The translations under genes and the position numbers were made by a program. A stretch of DNA of 24,313 nt from JBFWYO01 sp050186335 (lineage in GTDB: Bacteria > Pseudomonadota > Alphaproteobacteria > Bin65). Shown here one piece after another: positions 22,328 through 24,313 of the stretch; the stretch's first letter is position 1; each line of letters starts with the position of its first letter. Under the pieces are notes generated by a model. That model was given only the letters and a program-made list of their open reading frames with translations, did not search any database and was not told where the DNA came from. The stretch is taken from contig JBFWYO010000073.1 in assembly GCA_050186335.1 (NCBI GenBank), positions 1-24,313 on the forward strand, written 5' to 3'.

Positions 22328-24313
22328 TTAGAAGCGGCCCTGAACTTCGCCCAAATGTTTGAAAACGATCGTGAAAATGACAGCCGTGCTGGGCTTGATG
22401 TCGCGATCGGTGGTGAAGCTGCGTCGGAAGTCGAGCAGCGCCGAGCAACACTCGTTGTCGTAGCGGCCGCCGAAGCCCCAGCCGCGCCAGCCCGGACCCT
22501 CATTATCGCTGTGGGACAAATTATAGATCCCGGAAACGTACCCGGACCAGTTCTCGTCCCAGCGGAAACGTATCGTGCCCGAAACCTGCTCGCGCTTCTC
22601 GAATTGACCGTTGCCGACGGATTCATCCAGGCGGATGTAACTGACGGCAGCGTTGAGCGCCGGCGGACCGACGAAGGCGGCCAACTCATTGCGACGGAAC
22701 TGGAAATTCTGGTCGTCGAGCCGGAAGCGATAGACGACGTTGAGCCACGGCGCCGGTTGGACGCTGATCCGGCCGACGAAGTGTGACAAGTGTCGTTCGA
22801 GCCCCGAGCCGACGACGAACTCGTCCGATGCGTCGAATCGATAGCTCTGGCCGACGAAGATTTCCGTGCGCCCGCCGAGGTTGCCGTAAAATATGTTGTT
22901 GATGCCGTAGACGATGCGAATGCCTTCCTCGACCTTGTCGAAACCGGGGAAGCGGTTGGCGGCGAACAGGTTGCTGTCGTCGAACTCCACATCGAGGCTG
23001 TCCTCATTGGGAATCCGCTTCGAATTCAGGCCTTTCGGCGCGAATACGATCCCGACCCGCGGCTCGATGATATGCCGCACGTTGCCGAGTTCGCGCACGA
23101 ACGGGTAGCGCCAGTCGAGAATGAACTGCGGGTACAGCCGTCCGACCGTGCCGCTGAAATCGCTGGTGCCGGTGCGCGGCAGCCCGTCGACCCAGTAAAG
23201 ATCGCCGTTGACTGTCGCCGAAGCGGTGATGGTGTAGCCCTCGGGCGCGGTGTATGGCAGCTCCCAGCCGCCGCGTACGGAAAACCGCCGGCTGTTGACG
23301 CCTTCGATACGGCTGATGCCGACCATGTTGACGTCCAGTTCGTAGCGGCCCCAACGGCCGACGGGCTGGCCGACGCGTGAATGCTCCGCATATGGCAGGA
23401 TGACCGGTGTTGTCCGCTGATTGTCATTGTCGACGGTCTGGCCCTGGAAATAGTAACCGCGCAACTGCGTATAATTGCGGTCATGGAATCCCTCGACATA
23501 GGCGGTCGAGGTCAGCGTACGATCGTAATTGATCGAATAGCGCCGCGCGTAGGTCGAATCGCTCGAAACTTTCCAATCCGCGACCGCGCGCCAGTTTTCG
23601 TCGATTTCATATAGACCTCGACCGAAGAAATGGCCGCGGTCCATGTCGCCGTCGACTTTGTTGCCGAAATCGTCGCGGCGCCGCACACGCGTATAGCTGC
23701 CGCTCATTTCGAGATAGCCGTCTTTGAAACGGCGCCGGCCCTCCAGAAACAACGCGACGCGTTCCTGCGTTGTGATCATCGGAGTGATGGTCACGTCGGT
23801 GGCTTCGTCGATGACGATAAAGTACGGAGTCCGAATCCAGCTGCCCAATTGACTGTTCGAGCCGAACACCGGCGGCAGGAAGCCGGTGGAGCGTTTGATC
23901 GTCGGGTCGGCGTGCGAGAAGTACGGCATGTACATGATCGGCACGCCGTATACTTCGAAGAAAGCGTCGTAATAATAGATTTCGTGCGATGTCTGGTCGT
24001 GCAATACGCGTCGTGCGGTGATCTGCCATAGCGGCGCGCGGGTCGGGTCGTCCGCGCACAGATTGCACGGCGAGAACACGACCTTGTTCATCTGCGTCTT
24101 CTGACCTTCCTTGCGCTCGGCGTCGGCCGCGGCAAGTCGTGTTTTGTCGGCAAACAGGATGCCGAACTGCCTGATTACGCCGTCCTTCAGGTCATCGGTC
24201 AGTTCGACCATCTCGGCGAATACGGTCGGACCGGACGGATCGGATACCGCGACGTTGCCGAACGCGCGCACGATCTTATTGCGCTGGTCGTAATGTACGC
24301 GGTCGGCGGTCAG
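22328..24313 (-). CDS. lptD: LPS-assembly protein LptD (5' part missing)
   Basis: Outer-membrane beta-barrel that, with LptE, inserts lipopolysaccharide into the outer leaflet. 661 codons are visible, and the frame is open to the right edge, so the signal peptide and part of the OstA-like periplasmic domain are outside the window. The visible start, LTADRVHYDQRNKIVRAFGN, is OstA-like. The barrel (OstA_C) follows from about residue 200, with many alternating aromatic strands. Cysteines expected for LptD disulfides are present: C-x2-C (codons at 24056-24067) and an adjacent Cys pair (22445-22450) near the C-terminus. The last residue is Phe, the usual BAM signal. surA follows. Confidence 0.95.
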   Translation of the reverse strand: MTADRVHYDQRNKIVRAFGNVAVSDPSGPTVFAEMVELTDDLKDGVIRQFGILFADKTRLAAADAERKEGQKTQMNKVVFSPCNLCADDPTRAPLWQITARRVLHDQTSHEIYYYDAFFEVYGVPIMYMPYFSHADPTIKRSTGFLPPVFGSNSQLGSWIRTPYFIVIDEATDVTITPMITTQERVALFLEGRRRFKDGYLEMSGSYTRVRRRDDFGNKVDGDMDRGHFFGRGLYEIDENWRAVADWKVSSDSTYARRYSINYDRTLTSTAYVEGFHDRNYTQLRGYYFQGQTVDNDNQRTTPVILPYAEHSRVGQPVGRWGRYELDVNMVGISRIEGVNSRRFSVRGGWELPYTAPEGYTITASATVNGDLYWVDGLPRTGTSDFSGTVGRLYPQFILDWRYPFVRELGNVRHIIEPRVGIVFAPKGLNSKRIPNEDSLDVEFDDSNLFAANRFPGFDKVEEGIRIVYGINNIFYGNLGGRTEIFVGQSYRFDASDEFVVGSGLERHLSHFVGRISVQPAPWLNVVYRFRLDDQNFQFRRNELAAFVGPPALNAAVSYIRLDESVGNGQFEKREQVSGTIRFRWDENWSGYVSGIYNLSHSDNEGPGWRGWGFGGRYDNECCSALLDFRRSFTTDRDIKPSTAVIFTIVFKHLGEVQGRF

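Overview
This window is a GC-rich (by eye roughly 60-65%) stretch of an alphaproteobacterial chromosome. Two conserved housekeeping gene trains run through it: cvpA, radA, alr, dnaB, rplI, rpsR, rpsF, then fabD, fabG, acpP, fabF, mltG, yicC, gmk against rsmA, pdxA, surA, lptD. From memory, this order is typical of Alphaproteobacteria, Rhodospirillales-like lineages included. The Lpt/Mla/SurA/CFA genes show a Gram-negative with a lipopolysaccharide outer membrane. Genus cannot be told from the sequence alone. I see no tRNA, rRNA, CRISPR array, prophage or transposase.

Layout from left to right. Positions 51-2086 (-) hold radA and cvpA, overlapping by 4 nt. A Rieske non-heme iron oxygenase (2280-3329, +) sits between them and mlaE-mlaF (3473-5049, -), facing mlaF. 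Next are alr and dnaB (5216-7858, -), a small secreted eight-cysteine protein (8130-8564, +), a cyclopropane-fatty-acid synthase (8742-9959, -), and the ribosomal operon rpsF-rpsR-rplI (11564 down to 10137, -), which ends in a textbook terminator. A divergent promoter region separates rpsF from the fatty-acid operon fabD-fabG-acpP-fabF-mltG (11837-16385, +). An SDR oxidoreductase (-) faces mltG. yicC-gmk (+) follows from a clear promoter, and rsmA-pdxA-surA-lptD (-) closes the window, with lptD cut by the right edge.

Much of the content serves envelope building: fatty-acid synthesis (fabD/fabG/acpP/fabF), phospholipid modification (cfa) and trafficking (mlaEF), peptidoglycan precursor supply and trimming (alr, mltG), outer-membrane protein folding (surA) and LPS insertion (lptD). 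The rest is replication and repair (dnaB, radA), translation (rpsF, rpsR, rplI, rsmA), nucleotide supply (gmk), vitamin B6 synthesis (pdxA) and RNA metabolism (yicC).

I did not find a convincing new multi-gene system. The most unusual content is (i) a dispersed palindromic repeat with the core CTTCGACA(A/G)GCTC, eight copies in 24 kb, mostly as inverted pairs between genes, two of which appear to serve as transcription terminators; (ii) the orphan secreted Cys-rich protein; (iii) the structured rpsF leader; and (iv) accessory genes (Rieske, cfa, SDR, mlaEF) set into the conserved backbone.
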